From Brachybacterium paraconglomeratum (GTDB lineage: Bacteria > Actinomycetota > Actinomycetes > Actinomycetales > Dermabacteraceae): a stretch of DNA of 64,000 bases. The position numbers were made by a program, and so were the translations under genes. Location of the stretch: assembly GCF_003994255.1 (NCBI RefSeq), contig NZ_ML133851.1:842391-906390 (forward strand), in the 5' to 3' direction. The notes beneath the pieces were generated by a model, which did no database searches, was not told the DNA's origin, and saw only the letters and a list, made by a program, of their open reading frames with translations. Shown here piece by piece: positions 8,631 through 18,751 of this stretch; the stretch's first letter is position 1, and each line of letters opens with the position of its first letter.

Positions 8631-9776
8631 GTGGAAGGCCTCATCATCACCATCGTCGTGCTCGTCGTGATACTCGTCGTGCTCGCGATCCTCGCCGCGC
8701 TGCTGTTCGGGGGTCTGCGCACCTCTCTGATGTTCACGGTGCACACGCAGGAGGCGATCATCGTCGAGCGCTTCGGCAAGTTCCGCCGCGTCGCGCACGC
8801 CGGTCTGAACTTCAAGACGCCGTTCATCGACAGCACCACCAAGCCGGTCTCGCTGCGCGTCCAGCAGCTCGAGGTCAACATCGAGTCCAAGACCAAGGAC
8901 AACGTCTTCGTGACGGTGCCCGTCGCGGTGCAGTACCGCATCCGCGAGGAGCAGGTCGTGGACGCGTACTACAAGCTGTCCAACCCCGAGGCGCAGATCC
9001 GTTCCTACGTCTTCGACACCGTCCGCTCGGCGCTGTCGGGCCTCGAGCTCGACCAGGCCTTCGAGTCGAAGGACGACATCGCCCGCAGCGTCGAGAACAC
9101 GCTCTCGACCCGGATGCAGGAGTTCGGCTTCAACATCATCAACACCCTGGTCCAGGACATCTCCCCGGACTCGCGGGTGCGCGACTCGATGAACTCCATC
9201 AACGCCGCCCAGCGCGACCGGGTCGCCGCCCAGTCCCTCGCCGAGGCGGACAAGATCAAGCGCGTCACCCAGGCGGAGGCCGAGGCCGAGTCCAAGCGCC
9301 TTCAGGGCGAGGGCGTCGCCGCGCAGCGCAAGGCGATCGCGCTCGGCATCGCGGAGCAGTACGAGATGCTGCGCAAGGTCGGCATCGAGAACTCCGCCGA
9401 GCAGCTGCTGCTGATGACGCAGTACTTCGACACTATGCAGGACGTGGCCCGCAACGGCCGCTCCAACGTGCTCTACCTCCCCAGCAACCCCGGCTCCGTC
9501 GGCTCGATGGGCGAGGAGATCCGCTCGGCGATGCTGCAGTCGCAGGCCGCGGCCGAGGCGAGCCAGAATGCTGACGCTGCGGATTCCGTTCAGCGCCAGC
9601 GCGCCTCCGCCGAGCAGCGGCGCCAGCGCGAGGAGGCCCGCGCCCAGCGGGCCCGCCAGGAGGCCGAGCAGAAGGCGCGCGAGGCGCAGCGGCAGGCCCA
9701 GCAGCAGGTGCCGGACGGCTACCCCGGCGGCGACGTGCCGCCGTGGGCGCACCCCGGCAGCGCGAACCAGGGCTGA
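8631..9776 (+). CDS. SPFH/Band 7 (stomatin/flotillin-like) membrane protein
   Basis: 381 aa with a GTG start chosen because AAAGGGG (8619-8625) lies just upstream; this removes a non-conserved N-terminal extension. One hydrophobic segment (about residues 4-26) anchors it, followed by an SPFH domain beginning VHTQEAIIVERFGKF and typical motifs (VPVAVQYRI, a coiled-coil AEADKIKRVTQAEAEAESKRLQ). The C-terminal 60 residues are Gln/Arg/Ala rich with repeated RQR/RAR stretches and end in a Pro-Gly-rich tail. Members organise membrane microdomains or bind FtsH-like proteases. No NfeD gene is adjacent, unlike many bacterial stomatin loci. Confidence 0.9.
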   Translation: MEGLIITIVVLVVILVVLAILAALLFGGLRTSLMFTVHTQEAIIVERFGKFRRVAHAGLNFKTPFIDSTTKPVSLRVQQLEVNIESKTKDNVFVTVPVAVQYRIREEQVVDAYYKLSNPEAQIRSYVFDTVRSALSGLELDQAFESKDDIARSVENTLSTRMQEFGFNIINTLVQDISPDSRVRDSMNSINAAQRDRVAAQSLAEADKIKRVTQAEAEAESKRLQGEGVAAQRKAIALGIAEQYEMLRKVGIENSAEQLLLMTQYFDTMQDVARNGRSNVLYLPSNPGSVGSMGEEIRSAMLQSQAAAEASQNADAADSVQRQRASAEQRRQREEARAQRARQEAEQKAREAQRQAQQQVPDGYPGGDVPPWAHPGSANQG

Positions 9777-9791
9777 CGCCCCTCTCCCGGC

Positions 9792-10295
9792 GTGGATCGC
9801 CCTGCCGTGAGCGATCCGCGCCGGTCGGCGCAGCTCGCCGTGCTCGACGCGCTGCTCGCCCTGGTCGTCCTCGGCCTGGCGCTCGCCGTCGCGGCGATGA
9901 CGGCGTTCGCCGCGGCGATCAGCATCGGCGAGATCTTCACACCCACCCCAGACGGGGTCGAGACCATGCGGCGGGCCGAGGCCAGGACCGCATGGCTCGG
10001 CCGCCTCGCCGTGGCCGCCGGGATCCTCCTGCTCCTAGTCGATGCGCTGGTCGTCGTGCTGTCGCTGCGCCGCCTGTGCTCCGGCGACCCCGCCCGTCCC
10101 ACGGCGATCCTCTCCCTCGTCGCGATCGCGACCGGATCCGTGCTCCCGCTGCTGGTGCTGCTCACGAGCGCAGACGGCGTGCTGGCGCTCCTCACGCTCG
10201 TCATCGCCCTGCCGCCGGTGCGTCTCGCACAGCTGATCGCAGGAGCGACGGCGACATCCGCCCAAGGTCGTAGCGGAGTCGAGACCGCCGGGTGA
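9792..10295 (+). CDS. Small membrane protein of unknown function
   Basis: 167 aa from a GTG start; a second in-frame GTG at 9807 is an alternative. The sequence predicts about four hydrophobic segments: one near residues 16-38, one near 60-85, one near 98-120 and one near 122-145. No recognised domain. It lies 15 bp after the SPFH gene and 34 bp before the DoxX-like gene, so all three may be transcribed together as membrane-associated proteins. Called mainly from its hydrophobic pattern and its tight fit between same-strand genes. Confidence 0.6.
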   Translation: MDRPAVSDPRRSAQLAVLDALLALVVLGLALAVAAMTAFAAAISIGEIFTPTPDGVETMRRAEARTAWLGRLAVAAGILLLLVDALVVVLSLRRLCSGDPARPTAILSLVAIATGSVLPLLVLLTSADGVLALLTLVIALPPVRLAQLIAGATATSAQGRSGVETAG

Positions 10296-10329
10296 TCAGC
10301 GCAGCCGCCCGCGATGATGGGCTGGGGGC

Positions 10330-11397
10330 ATGGCCACCACCGATGAGATCGAAGACCACGCGCCCGCCCCCGCCGACTACTCCACCGAGAAGCGCCTGGC
10401 CCGCACCGCCGGGGTGACGCTCGCATGGTGGGCGCACGGCGGGGTGCGGCTCGCCCTCGCGCTGGTGCTGATGTACTACGGCGCCGCGAAGCTCGTTTTC
10501 GGCCAGTTCGGGTTCTCCGATGCGGGAGACGCCCTGATCGCCCACGGGGAGATGAGCCCGATGGGGCTGCTGTGGCGGATGGTCGCCTTCTCCCCCGTCT
10601 TCCAGTTCCTCTCCGGCCTCGCCGAGTTCGGGGCCGGGCTCGCGCTGCTGTGGCGGCGCACGGTCGTGCTCGGCGCGCTGATCGGCGCGGCCTCGATGAG
10701 CTTCGTGCTGGTGCTGAACATCGGCTACGACGTGATGGTCAAGACCCCGTCGGCCGTGTACATCGCGATGTCGCTGCTGGTGCTCATCCCGTGGATGCCG
10801 CGCCTGTGGCGCGCGGTGCTGGGACGCGGGGAGATCGGCGAGGCGCCGCGGCCGCGTCTGGTGCCGTGGCGGCCGGCGGAGCGGGTCGGGGCCGTGGCCG
10901 GGCCTGTCGCCGCCGCGGTGATCGCGGGCCTGGTGCTGTGGGGCGTGACGACGATGTACCCGCCGCGGAGCGTGGACGAGTCGGCGCCGGCCGGGGTGTG
11001 GGCCGTCGCCGAGGACACCGCCGCCCCCACCGACCAGCTCTCCGAGGACGTGCGCTGGAGCCGTCTCGCGCTCGGCTCGATCTCCTACGGCGGGGCCGCG
11101 AAGGCGCAGCTGCGCACGGCCGACGGGACGCTGCGCGCCGGCTCCTGGACCCGCGGCGAGGACGGCACGATCGAGTTGACGCTGAAGGACCTGCGAGAGG
11201 AGGGGCAGCCCGTGCAGGAGTACCTCGAGGACGAGGGCGAGACGCTCACACTGACCGTCGAGCAGCAGGCCGATGGGACGCTGCACGTCACCGGCGAGGG
11301 GCAGGACCTGATGCTCGCGCCCGATCCCTCCGGCGAGGTGCTCCACGAGCGTGGCTTCTCCTGGGGGATCCGGCCGGACGATCCGTTCAACCGGTGA
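10330..11397 (+). CDS. DoxX-family membrane protein with C-terminal extracytoplasmic domain
   Basis: 355 aa. The N-terminal 165 residues show the four-helix DoxX-like membrane region with LMYYGAAKL and AEFGAGLALL. A fifth hydrophobic segment occurs near residues 190-215, followed by a soluble, acidic beta-rich C-terminus of about 130 residues probably outside the membrane. DoxX proteins associate with redox processes at the membrane (quinone or thiosulfate chemistry, oxidoreductase complexes), but the role of this one is unknown. The soluble tail is an extension relative to plain DoxX proteins of about 130-180 aa. Confidence 0.75.
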   Translation: MATTDEIEDHAPAPADYSTEKRLARTAGVTLAWWAHGGVRLALALVLMYYGAAKLVFGQFGFSDAGDALIAHGEMSPMGLLWRMVAFSPVFQFLSGLAEFGAGLALLWRRTVVLGALIGAASMSFVLVLNIGYDVMVKTPSAVYIAMSLLVLIPWMPRLWRAVLGRGEIGEAPRPRLVPWRPAERVGAVAGPVAAAVIAGLVLWGVTTMYPPRSVDESAPAGVWAVAEDTAAPTDQLSEDVRWSRLALGSISYGGAAKAQLRTADGTLRAGSWTRGEDGTIELTLKDLREEGQPVQEYLEDEGETLTLTVEQQADGTLHVTGEGQDLMLAPDPSGEVLHERGFSWGIRPDDPFNR

Positions 11398-11410
11398 GCG
11401 GCCGCCGCCC

Positions 11411-11416
11411 TACAGT
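11411..11416 (+). promoter_or_regulatory. Putative -10 element for leaderless transcript of the nuclease-helicase operon
   Basis: TACAGT, 6 nt before the ATG at 11423, with no Shine-Dalgarno between. Matches the pattern seen upstream of the sugar kinase and sensor kinase genes. Confidence 0.5.
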
Positions 11417-11422
11417 GGCCCC

Positions 11423-14098
11423 ATGCGTATCGAGTTCGGCTGGTCCCTGGACGGTGCGGCCTGGGCCGACGGCGGCGGGGCCGCGGGCATCGCGCGGCTC
11501 GGCCCGCGCGGCCTGGTGCAGCTGCTGCAGGGACGGCTGGGGCTGACCCGGCCCGCGGTCGAGCCGGCGGTGCGGGTGGCGCAGTACCTGCGGCTGCTCG
11601 AGGAGCACCCCCAGCCCTGGCCCGCGCGGTCCTTCGCGGTGGATCCGTGGAGCACCGCCGCGCAGCTGCTGCGCTGGCGGGATGCCGCGATCGAGACCGG
11701 GTGGAGGCCGGGCCGCAGCGAGGGGCCGCTGCCGGAGCGGCTCGCGACGCTGCGGGAGCTGGAGCGGGTCGCGGAGGTCGGGGTGGCCGGGACGCTCGCC
11801 CCGTCGGGCGCCGACGACCTGGCCGAGGTCATCGAGCTGCTCGAGGAGGCGGGCGGCGCCTGACCGCTCGGGATCGAGGAGATCGTCCTCGCGGAGGAGC
11901 CGGAGGCGCTGCCGGGGATGTGGCCGCGCCTGCTGGGGCTGCTGGAGGCGGCGGGGGTGCGGCTGGTGGCGGTTGCCGCCGCGCGCGAGGGGACGCCGCG
12001 GGTGAGTGTCGTCGAGGCGCTGGACGAGTGGACGGCGGCGGATGCCGCCGCACGGTTCCTCGCCGCGGATCCCGCCGCCGCGGTGCTCGCCTCGGCGGAC
12101 ACCGACGTGCTCGACCGCGCGCTGCACCGGCGGGGCATGCCCGCGATCGGCGCCGTCGGCCCCTCCCGCGACCGGGCCCACCACCAGGTGCTCGGCCTGT
12201 TCCTGGACGTCGCGACCGCGCCCGTGGACGTGCACCAGCTCGCGGCGCTGCTGGACCTGCGGGTGCTGCCCGGCGCCGAGGCGGAGGCGGAGCCCGTCGG
12301 CCTCGTGCCCGCGCTCGCCCGGCGCGAGCTGCTGCGCGCCCTCGGCGCCGAGCCCGGCGTCGGCGGACCGGCCTGGCGCTCGGCGCTCGCACGGATCGCG
12401 GAGGGCGACAACGAGCGTGCTCTCGAGGCCGCGCGGGTCATCGATCGGCTCGTCTCCGACCCCCTGCCCGCGGACGCGCTGCGGCCTCGCGCGATCGCGC
12501 AGCGGCTCGACTGGCTCGCGGAGCGGCTGCGCGCCGTCGGGCGCGGGGACGGGGATCTCCTGGCGAGTCTCACCCAGGTGCAGGTGCTGCAGCGGGTGCT
12601 CGGCATGCTCGCCCCCGAGGCGCCCCTCACCCGGCGCACGCTGCAGCAGGTCATCGACAGCTGCGGCGGCTCCGGTCCCTCGCCGCGCGCGGTGCGGGAG
12701 GTGTCGGAGCGGCAGGTCACGACCTCTCCCGCCCAGGTGCGCGGCGGCGCCGTGCTGTGGTGGGGGCCGAGCTCCGACGATGCCCCGCGCACGCAGCGCT
12801 GGGACCCGGCCGAGGTCGACGCGCTCGCAGCGGGCGGGGGGCGCGTGCTCTCCCCCGCGCAGCATGCGGCCCTGCAGGTCGATGCCGCGCTGCGGGGTCT
12901 GCGGCGGGCCGAGGAGATCGTCGTCGTGCTGCCCGGGAGGCGGCTCGAGGAGGTGCCGGGGCCGAGCGGCCTGCTCGCGCATCTCGGCGCGGGTGACCGG
13001 CTGCGGCCCGAGGAGCTGATCGAGGACGGACGGTGGACGCTCGCGGGGAGGTCGCTGGAGGTCGTGGCGCCTCCGCAGGAGGAGGAGCCCGCCGCGCCGC
13101 CGACGGAGCACCGGATCGCGCCGGCCCCGCACCTGCTGCCGCGGAAGCTGTCGTTCACCCAGGTCTCCTCGCTGCTCGCCTGCCCGCACCACTGGGCGCT
13201 CGAGTACGCGCTGGACGTGCGGCCCGCCGACGTCGCGGTGCTGCCGACGGGTGCGCGGATGATCGGCACCCTCGTCCACGCCGTGGTCGAGACGCTGGTC
13301 GAGAAGCGCTACGACCCGGGCCTCGGCGGCACCCCGCTCGACTCCCCGTCGGCCGAGGAGATCGGCGAGGTGCTGGACCGCCTGGTGCCCCAGCTCGCCT
13401 CCGAGCTCGACCTGCCCGGACGCGCGGCCGCGCGGGAGGACGTGCGCGACCGGGCCGTGCGCTCGGTCGGGGCGCTGTTCTCCGGGGCCGCCGCCGCAGG
13501 ACTGCGGATCACCGGGACCGAGACCCGCTTCGAGCTCCCGCTGACGCTGATGCTGGCCTCCGGCGAGCGGACCGTGCCCTTCGTGGGCAGCCGCGACGTC
13601 GACGCGATCGCGGCCGACGGGCGGCGCACCGTGCTGGACCTGAAGTGGTCCCGCAGCCGCAGCCGCTACGGCGACCTCTTCGACACCTCCGAGGCGATCC
13701 AGCTCGCCTCCTACGCCTGGGCACTCGCGCAGGAGCACCCCGGCGAGCAGCCCGCCGACGTCGGCTACTTCCTGCTGCGCAGCGGCGAGTTCGTCTCCGC
13801 CGATCCGGCGCTGGACCCCCACGACCGCGCCCCGATGGACACCGGCGAGGCCTGGCGGCGCATGCTCGCCGCCGTCACCGCACGGCTCGACGAGGTCGCC
13901 GACGGACGGATCCGCTGCGGCTGCCGGGAGCTGCAGGAGCGGACGGGTCTGGACGCCTCGGCGAGCTGGTCGGCGAGGTCGAGCGCGCTCGCGAAGGCGC
14001 GCGCGGCCGAGCGGGAGGCCGGCGGGCTCCTCGTCGAGGAGCACTGCGGGACCAGCGAGCACGCACAGCTGTGCGGGACGACGGGAGCGATCCGATGA
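11423..14098 (+). pseudogene. PD-(D/E)XK nuclease, AddB/RecB-like, interrupted by an in-frame TGA
   Basis: One continuous reading frame of 891 codons except for TGA at 11861-11863 (codon 147). Codons on both sides stay in frame, keep the same G/C-rich third positions and read as one protein (…EEAGGA, stop, PLGIEEIVLAEE…). A single TGG-to-TGA change would explain it. The C-terminal third carries a nuclease module: FTQVSSLLACPHHWALEY, then GTLVHAVVETL, then VDAI…VLDLKWS, the acidic-Lys arrangement of RecB-type PD-(D/E)XK enzymes. Known function of such proteins: partner of an AddA/UvrD-type helicase in double-strand-break end processing. The stop context TGA-C is one prone to readthrough, and restart at ATG 11918 is possible; a sequencing error is equally possible. 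The ATG is preceded by a leaderless-type -10, and the 3' end overlaps the helicase gene (ATGA). Confidence 0.8.
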
Positions 14099-17000
14099 CC
14101 TCGACCTTCACTCTGATCAACGCCTCGGCCGGCTCCGGGAAGACCCACACCCTCACCCACCAGATCGCCGACCGGATCGCCCGCGGGCTCGACCCCTCGC
14201 AGCTCATCGCGACGACCTTCACCACCAAGGCCGCCGCCGAGCTGCGCGACCGTGTGCGCCGCACCCTGCTCGAGACCGGGCAGGTCGACGCCGCCCGCGC
14301 CGTGGACAGCGCCCTGATCAGCACCGTCAACTCCGTCTCCGGGGAGCTGCTGCGGGAGTTCGCGCTCGACGCCGGCATCTCGCCCGACGTGCAGGTGCTC
14401 GACGAGGACCGGCAGAAGGCCGCCTTCCGCGCCGCGATCGACGAGACCGCCGCGGAGGCCGGGGCCCGGGCCGCGGACCTCCTGGCCCGCACCGAGCACG
14501 ACGGCGAGGAGGAGCCCGAGATCCCCTGGGGCGCCTCCCCCTCGTGGCGGGGCCATGTGCGGGACCTCGCCGGTCGGGCCCGGACGAACCTGCTCGATGC
14601 GGAGGCGCTGCGCCGCGCAGCGGAGGCGTCGTTCGAGGAGTACCGGGCGGCGGCGCTGCCGGAGGCCGCGGAGGCGGATCGGCGCGAGGCGTGGCGGTCC
14701 GAGCTCGCCGCCGCGGTGCGGGGGCTGTGGGCGCAGGTGCGCAGCTCCGAGGCCGGGGACGGGCCGTTCACGGAGAAGGGCGCGGGCACCGTGCGCAAGC
14801 GCCTCAAGACCCTCGACGGCCTGCTGCGGGACGTGGCGCGGCTCGAGCGGGCGCCGTGGAGCGTGTGGGCCAAGGTCGCCAAGGTCGCGGAAGGCAAGGC
14901 CGGGGACCCCGATGCGAAGGGGTACGTGTACAGCAAGGACGTCGATCTCGCCCTGGTCGGGGTCGCGTCGACGATCGCCGAGGAGCTGCTGGCGAACCCG
15001 GCGCTGCAGGAGGACGTGCGCGCCCTGATCGCGCTGGTCATGGACACCGCCGCCGAGTCCCTCGAGGCGTACCAGCGCTTCAAGGACGAGCTGGGGCTGA
15101 TCGACTTCATCGACCAGGAGGTGCGCACCCTCGAGCTGGTGCGCAGCAGCGGACGGGCCCGCGAGGTGATCCGCGACCGCTTCCACCTCCTGGCCGTCGA
15201 CGAGTTCCAGGACACCTCCCCCGTGCAGCTCGCCCTGTTCCTCGAGCTGTCCCAGCTGATCGACGACAAGATCTGGGTGGGCGACCCGAAGCAGGCGATC
15301 TACGGCTTCCGCGACGCGGACCCCTCCCTCATGCTCGGGATCATCGAGCGTATCGAGGCGGGCACCGCCGGGCTCGGGGACGCGGAGGTGCTGGACCTCA
15401 AGCATTCCTGGCGCTCGCAGGAGCCGGTGCTCGACCTCGTCACCGCGGTGTTCCCGCAGGTGTTCCCCGAGCTGCCGCGCGAGCGGGTGGTGACCACCGC
15501 GGCCCCGGAGGCGGTGGCGCGCCGGAGCGAGACGGGGCACCGTCCCGGGCGGCTCGAGGCCTGGGTGCCGGAGGTGCCGAAGAAGCTCACCTACCCGCAG
15601 CACGCGACCGCAATCGCCGACGGGGTGCTGGAGCTGCTGCGCGAACCGGGCACCTCCCCCGCCGACGTCGCCGTGCTGGTCCGCTCGAACCGTCGGGCCC
15701 AGGACGTCATCGCCGCGCTCACCGAGCGGGGCATCCCCGCCTCCGGCGAGGGCCGGCCGATCCTCGCCACCCGCGAGGGACGCCTCGTCCGCGCCGCGCT
15801 CGCGGTCACCCTCGACCTCAGCGACACCCTCGCCCTCACCGAGCTGGTGGACCTGCTCCCGGACCACGCCGCGCACGGGACCTGGTTCGCGGACCTCGCC
15901 GCCCGGCCCGGCCGGGAGGCGCGGCGGGAGCTGTTCGACCAGTGGTGGCGTGACCCGGTGCTGGACGGGCTCCGCGACCTGCGCGAGCAGTGCATCTCCC
16001 TCTCCCCCGTCGAGATGATCACGGCGCTCGTCGACGCGCTCGACCTGCCCGAGCGGATCCGTGCCTGGCCCGCCCCCGACCAGCGCCTGCGCACCCTCGA
16101 CGCGCTGCGCGCCGTGGCCGGTCAGTACGCGGACCGGGCCCGCGCGGACTCCGCCCCGGTCACGCTGACCGGGCTGCGGATCGCGGTGGACGCGGTCGAC
16201 CGCGGCCCCGACCTCACCGGCACCCCGGACACGGTGTGGGTGGGCACGATCCACGGCGCGAAGGGCCTGGAGTGGCCGCACGTCGTGGTCATGCTCGACC
16301 ACGACCCGAGCGAGCGCTCGCAGACCTCGGGCGCCTTCGTGGTGCCGGCCGCTGAGCTAGATGTCGCCGCGCCGCTCGCGGGCCGGGTCCCGCGCTACTG
16401 GCCCGCGCTGCTGACCTCGCAGGCCGCGCTGCAGGAGGGGCTCTCCGCCTCCGCGCATGCGCTGCGGCGCACGGACCGGGAGCGGGAGGAGTCCGGGCGC
16501 CTGCAGTACGTCGCCCTCACCCGCGCCGCCGACGTCACCGTGCTGAGCGGCGACGGCTCGGCGCCGGTGCTGGACATGCTCGTGCCCGCGGCGCACGAGG
16601 ATGCCTCGCCCCTGCTGTCCTGGAGCGTCGGCGGGGAGGGGATCGCGGTGCGGGGCGGCGGGGTGCTGCCCGCCGTGGTGCGGGCCCCCGCCGGGATTCT
16701 CGCCGAGGGCGCGGAGCGCTTCGATGCGCGGCGAAGTGCGCTCGCGGCGAGCGATCTCGTCGGCCCGCGACCGCGAGAGGCGCATGTCGCCGCTCGCTTC
16801 CAGGCTTCCGGGGTGGGGTCCGAGGGGGTCGCCGGCGCGGTCTCGGAGCCGAGACGGATCGGGCGGCGCCTCGTCACCGGCGGCGGCCCGCAGTGGGAGC
16901 GGGTGGGCGAGGCGATCCATGCCTATCTCGCGATGCCGCTCGCGCACCTCGAAGACGCGCAGCGCCGGGCGGCCGCGGCGCGGCTCGTCGAGCGGTGGGC

Positions 17001-17391
17001 GGTCGCCCGGGCCGTCGAGCCGTCGGTGCTGATCGAGGCGGGCGAGGCCTGGGCAGGGTTCCTCGCCGCGGAGCTGCCCGGCGCCGAGGAGCTCACCGAG
17101 CAGCCGATCACCTGGTGGAACGAGGACGACCAGGTGATGGAGGGCTGGATCGACACGCTGCTGCGCCTGCCGGACGGGCAGGTGGTGCTGGTGGACCACA
17201 AGAGCTACCCCGGGGACCACCCGGTGGAGCACGTGCGGGAGAAGTACCTGGGGCAGATGGCGACGTACTCGCAGGCCCTCGCGGCGGCCGGGCTCGCGCC
17301 CTCGCGGGTGCTGATCCATCTGCCGCTGCGCGGGGAGGTGGTCGAGGTGGAGCTCGGAGCAGCCGAAGGGGCGCCGGTCGATGCCCACTGA
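14095..17391 (+). CDS. UvrD-family helicase-nuclease, AddA/RecB-like
   Basis: 1098 aa. Start at the ATG overlapping the preceding stop (ATGA), implying translational coupling. Walker A NASAGSGKTHTL near residue 10, a Walker B/Q-motif segment AVDEFQDTSPVQ near 365, GDPKQAIYGFRDAD, motif IHGAKGLEWPHV near 720, VALTRA near 805, and a C-terminal PD-(D/E)XK nuclease core (EGWIDTLL…VVLVDHKSYPG near 1020-1040). It would unwind and resect DNA ends for recombination together with the upstream nuclease, the AddAB arrangement. If the upstream partner is truly broken this complex may be impaired. A small P-loop kinase overlaps its 3' end. Confidence 0.92.
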   Translation: MTSTFTLINASAGSGKTHTLTHQIADRIARGLDPSQLIATTFTTKAAAELRDRVRRTLLETGQVDAARAVDSALISTVNSVSGELLREFALDAGISPDVQVLDEDRQKAAFRAAIDETAAEAGARAADLLARTEHDGEEEPEIPWGASPSWRGHVRDLAGRARTNLLDAEALRRAAEASFEEYRAAALPEAAEADRREAWRSELAAAVRGLWAQVRSSEAGDGPFTEKGAGTVRKRLKTLDGLLRDVARLERAPWSVWAKVAKVAEGKAGDPDAKGYVYSKDVDLALVGVASTIAEELLANPALQEDVRALIALVMDTAAESLEAYQRFKDELGLIDFIDQEVRTLELVRSSGRAREVIRDRFHLLAVDEFQDTSPVQLALFLELSQLIDDKIWVGDPKQAIYGFRDADPSLMLGIIERIEAGTAGLGDAEVLDLKHSWRSQEPVLDLVTAVFPQVFPELPRERVVTTAAPEAVARRSETGHRPGRLEAWVPEVPKKLTYPQHATAIADGVLELLREPGTSPADVAVLVRSNRRAQDVIAALTERGIPASGEGRPILATREGRLVRAALAVTLDLSDTLALTELVDLLPDHAAHGTWFADLAARPGREARRELFDQWWRDPVLDGLRDLREQCISLSPVEMITALVDALDLPERIRAWPAPDQRLRTLDALRAVAGQYADRARADSAPVTLTGLRIAVDAVDRGPDLTGTPDTVWVGTIHGAKGLEWPHVVVMLDHDPSERSQTSGAFVVPAAELDVAAPLAGRVPRYWPALLTSQAALQEGLSASAHALRRTDREREESGRLQYVALTRAADVTVLSGDGSAPVLDMLVPAAHEDASPLLSWSVGGEGIAVRGGGVLPAVVRAPAGILAEGAERFDARRSALAASDLVGPRPREAHVAARFQASGVGSEGVAGAVSEPRRIGRRLVTGGGPQWERVGEAIHAYLAMPLAHLEDAQRRAAAARLVERWAVARAVEPSVLIEAGEAWAGFLAAELPGAEELTEQPITWWNEDDQVMEGWIDTLLRLPDGQVVLVDHKSYPGDHPVEHVREKYLGQMATYSQALAAAGLAPSRVLIHLPLRGEVVEVELGAAEGAPVDAH

Positions 17392-18034
17392 GCTGAGCGC
17401 CGAGCGGGCGGTCGACGCGGCGCGGACCCTGCTGGACGAGGCGCTGCGCAGCGGGAGCCGACGGATGCTGGGCATCGCCGGGGCGCCCGGGGCGGGGAAG
17501 TCCACCCTCGCCGAGCGGCTCGCCGAGCAGCTCGGCACGCAGGCGGTGCTGGTGCCGATGGACGGCTTCCACCTCGCCGACGTCGCCCTCGCGCGCCTGG
17601 GGCGGCTCGCGCGGAAGGGCGCGCCGGACACCTTCGACGCCGGCGGCTACGTGGCGCTGCTGCAGCGCCTGCGCACCGCCCGGCCGCAGGATGCGCCGGT
17701 GTGGGCGCCGATGTTCGAGCGGGAGCTCGAGCAGCCGCTCGCCGGGGCGATCGAGGTGCGGGCCGAGGTGCCGCTGGTGATCACCGAGGGGAATTACCTG
17801 CTGCTCGAGGACGGGCCGTTCGCGCAGGTCCGGACGATGCTGGATGCCTGCTGGTTCGTCGAGGTGCCGGAGGAGCTGCGGCGCGAGCGGCTGATCGCCC
17901 GGCACGAGCGCTTCGGGAAGCCGCCGCGGGCGGCACGTGACTGGGCGCTCGGGCCGGACGAGGACAACGCCCGCCTGGTCGCGGCGACCCGCGACCGGGC
18001 GGACGTCGTGGTGGGGGTCAGCTCCGCTCGATGA
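17381..18034 (+). CDS. P-loop nucleoside/sugar kinase (uridine kinase-like, YggC type)
   Basis: 217 aa. Walker A GAPGAGKST near residue 32, the PMDGFHL motif near 58 and a GNYLLL segment near 133 are hallmarks of the uridine kinase / phosphoribulokinase / pantothenate kinase fold, especially the group annotated as nucleoside/nucleotide kinase or fructose-transport-associated kinase. Substrate unknown. The ATG lies 11 bp inside the end of the AddA-like gene, so it is probably co-translated; a functional link to DNA repair is not obvious. The 3' end overlaps the convergent FBP-domain gene by 17 bp. Confidence 0.8.
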   Translation: MPTELSAERAVDAARTLLDEALRSGSRRMLGIAGAPGAGKSTLAERLAEQLGTQAVLVPMDGFHLADVALARLGRLARKGAPDTFDAGGYVALLQRLRTARPQDAPVWAPMFERELEQPLAGAIEVRAEVPLVITEGNYLLLEDGPFAQVRTMLDACWFVEVPEELRRERLIARHERFGKPPRAARDWALGPDEDNARLVAATRDRADVVVGVSSAR

Positions 18035-18518
18035 CCGTGCGCACGAAGGCGGTCGAGCGCTCCTGGAGTCCGGCGATCCTCTGCTCGCGGTGATACGCCA
18101 GCAGCGCCGGATCCTCGGAGCGGACCTCGAAGGAGCTCGGCTCGCGACGCACGTTGCGCGAGCAGCGGAAGTCCGCGCAGATCGCGGTGCCGACGGTGTT
18201 GCCGCGTCGGCCGGACGCGCCGGCGAGCGGCGCGACGAAGCTCGCCGCGTGCACGCCGTCGACGATGTCCTCGCACCACGCGCACAGCATCTTCTTCGCC
18301 GGCGGGTTCTCCGGGCCGCGCAGCAGCAGCACCGCCACCTCCCCGTCGAGCTCGAGGGCGACGTAGTGATGGCGCGGCTTCTTCGCGTCCTGCCATCCGA
18401 GGTAGTCGAGGCGGGAGAAGTCGACCTGGTCGAGGTCGGGGATCATCGCGCGCTTCGCTTCGCCCTTGGAGGCGTTGACGAAGGCGTCGCGGAGCTGGGA
18501 TTCGGTGAGGGTGTTCAT
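18018..18518 (-). CDS. FBP-domain protein (treble-clef zinc finger, FusB/elongation-factor-G-binding-like)
   Basis: 166 aa. The C-terminal half has a four-cysteine zinc finger, CAWC about residue 80 and CADFRCSRN about residue 113, of the kind found in FBP/FusB-type proteins that bind EF-G. N-terminal part (LTESQLRDAFVNASKGEAKR) also matches that family. Family members can rescue EF-G on fusidic-acid-stalled ribosomes; a general ribosome-associated role is inferred, not shown. Start follows from family-like MNTLTESQLRDAF; the region upstream has only a weak purine stretch. Confidence 0.85.
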   Translation of the reverse strand: MNTLTESQLRDAFVNASKGEAKRAMIPDLDQVDFSRLDYLGWQDAKKPRHHYVALELDGEVAVLLLRGPENPPAKKMLCAWCEDIVDGVHAASFVAPLAGASGRRGNTVGTAICADFRCSRNVRREPSSFEVRSEDPALLAYHREQRIAGLQERSTAFVRTVIERS

Positions 18519-18751
18519 TGGGTGTCCTCGCGGAGGGCACGCTCGCGCTGCGGGGGGTGTGCTGGGGTCGGGGGTGGTCGTCGCGGCGCGCTCGAGGGCG
18601 CGCGGGCTCAGACCGAGCAGGCCGCTCGGGCCGCCTCGCTCCCTGCATGCGTGGCGGGCATGCCGACTCCTCTCCGTACGTGGACGGAGGCCACGGTACG
18701 CTCACCGCCGTCCGGACGCGAGGTGATATCCCTCAGGTCACCCGGCGACCC

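Noticed and set aside
11861..11863. Selenocysteine codon
   Set aside because: No redox motif around it, no obvious SECIS-type hairpin identified downstream by eye, no selenoprotein machinery in the window; mutation or error is simpler.
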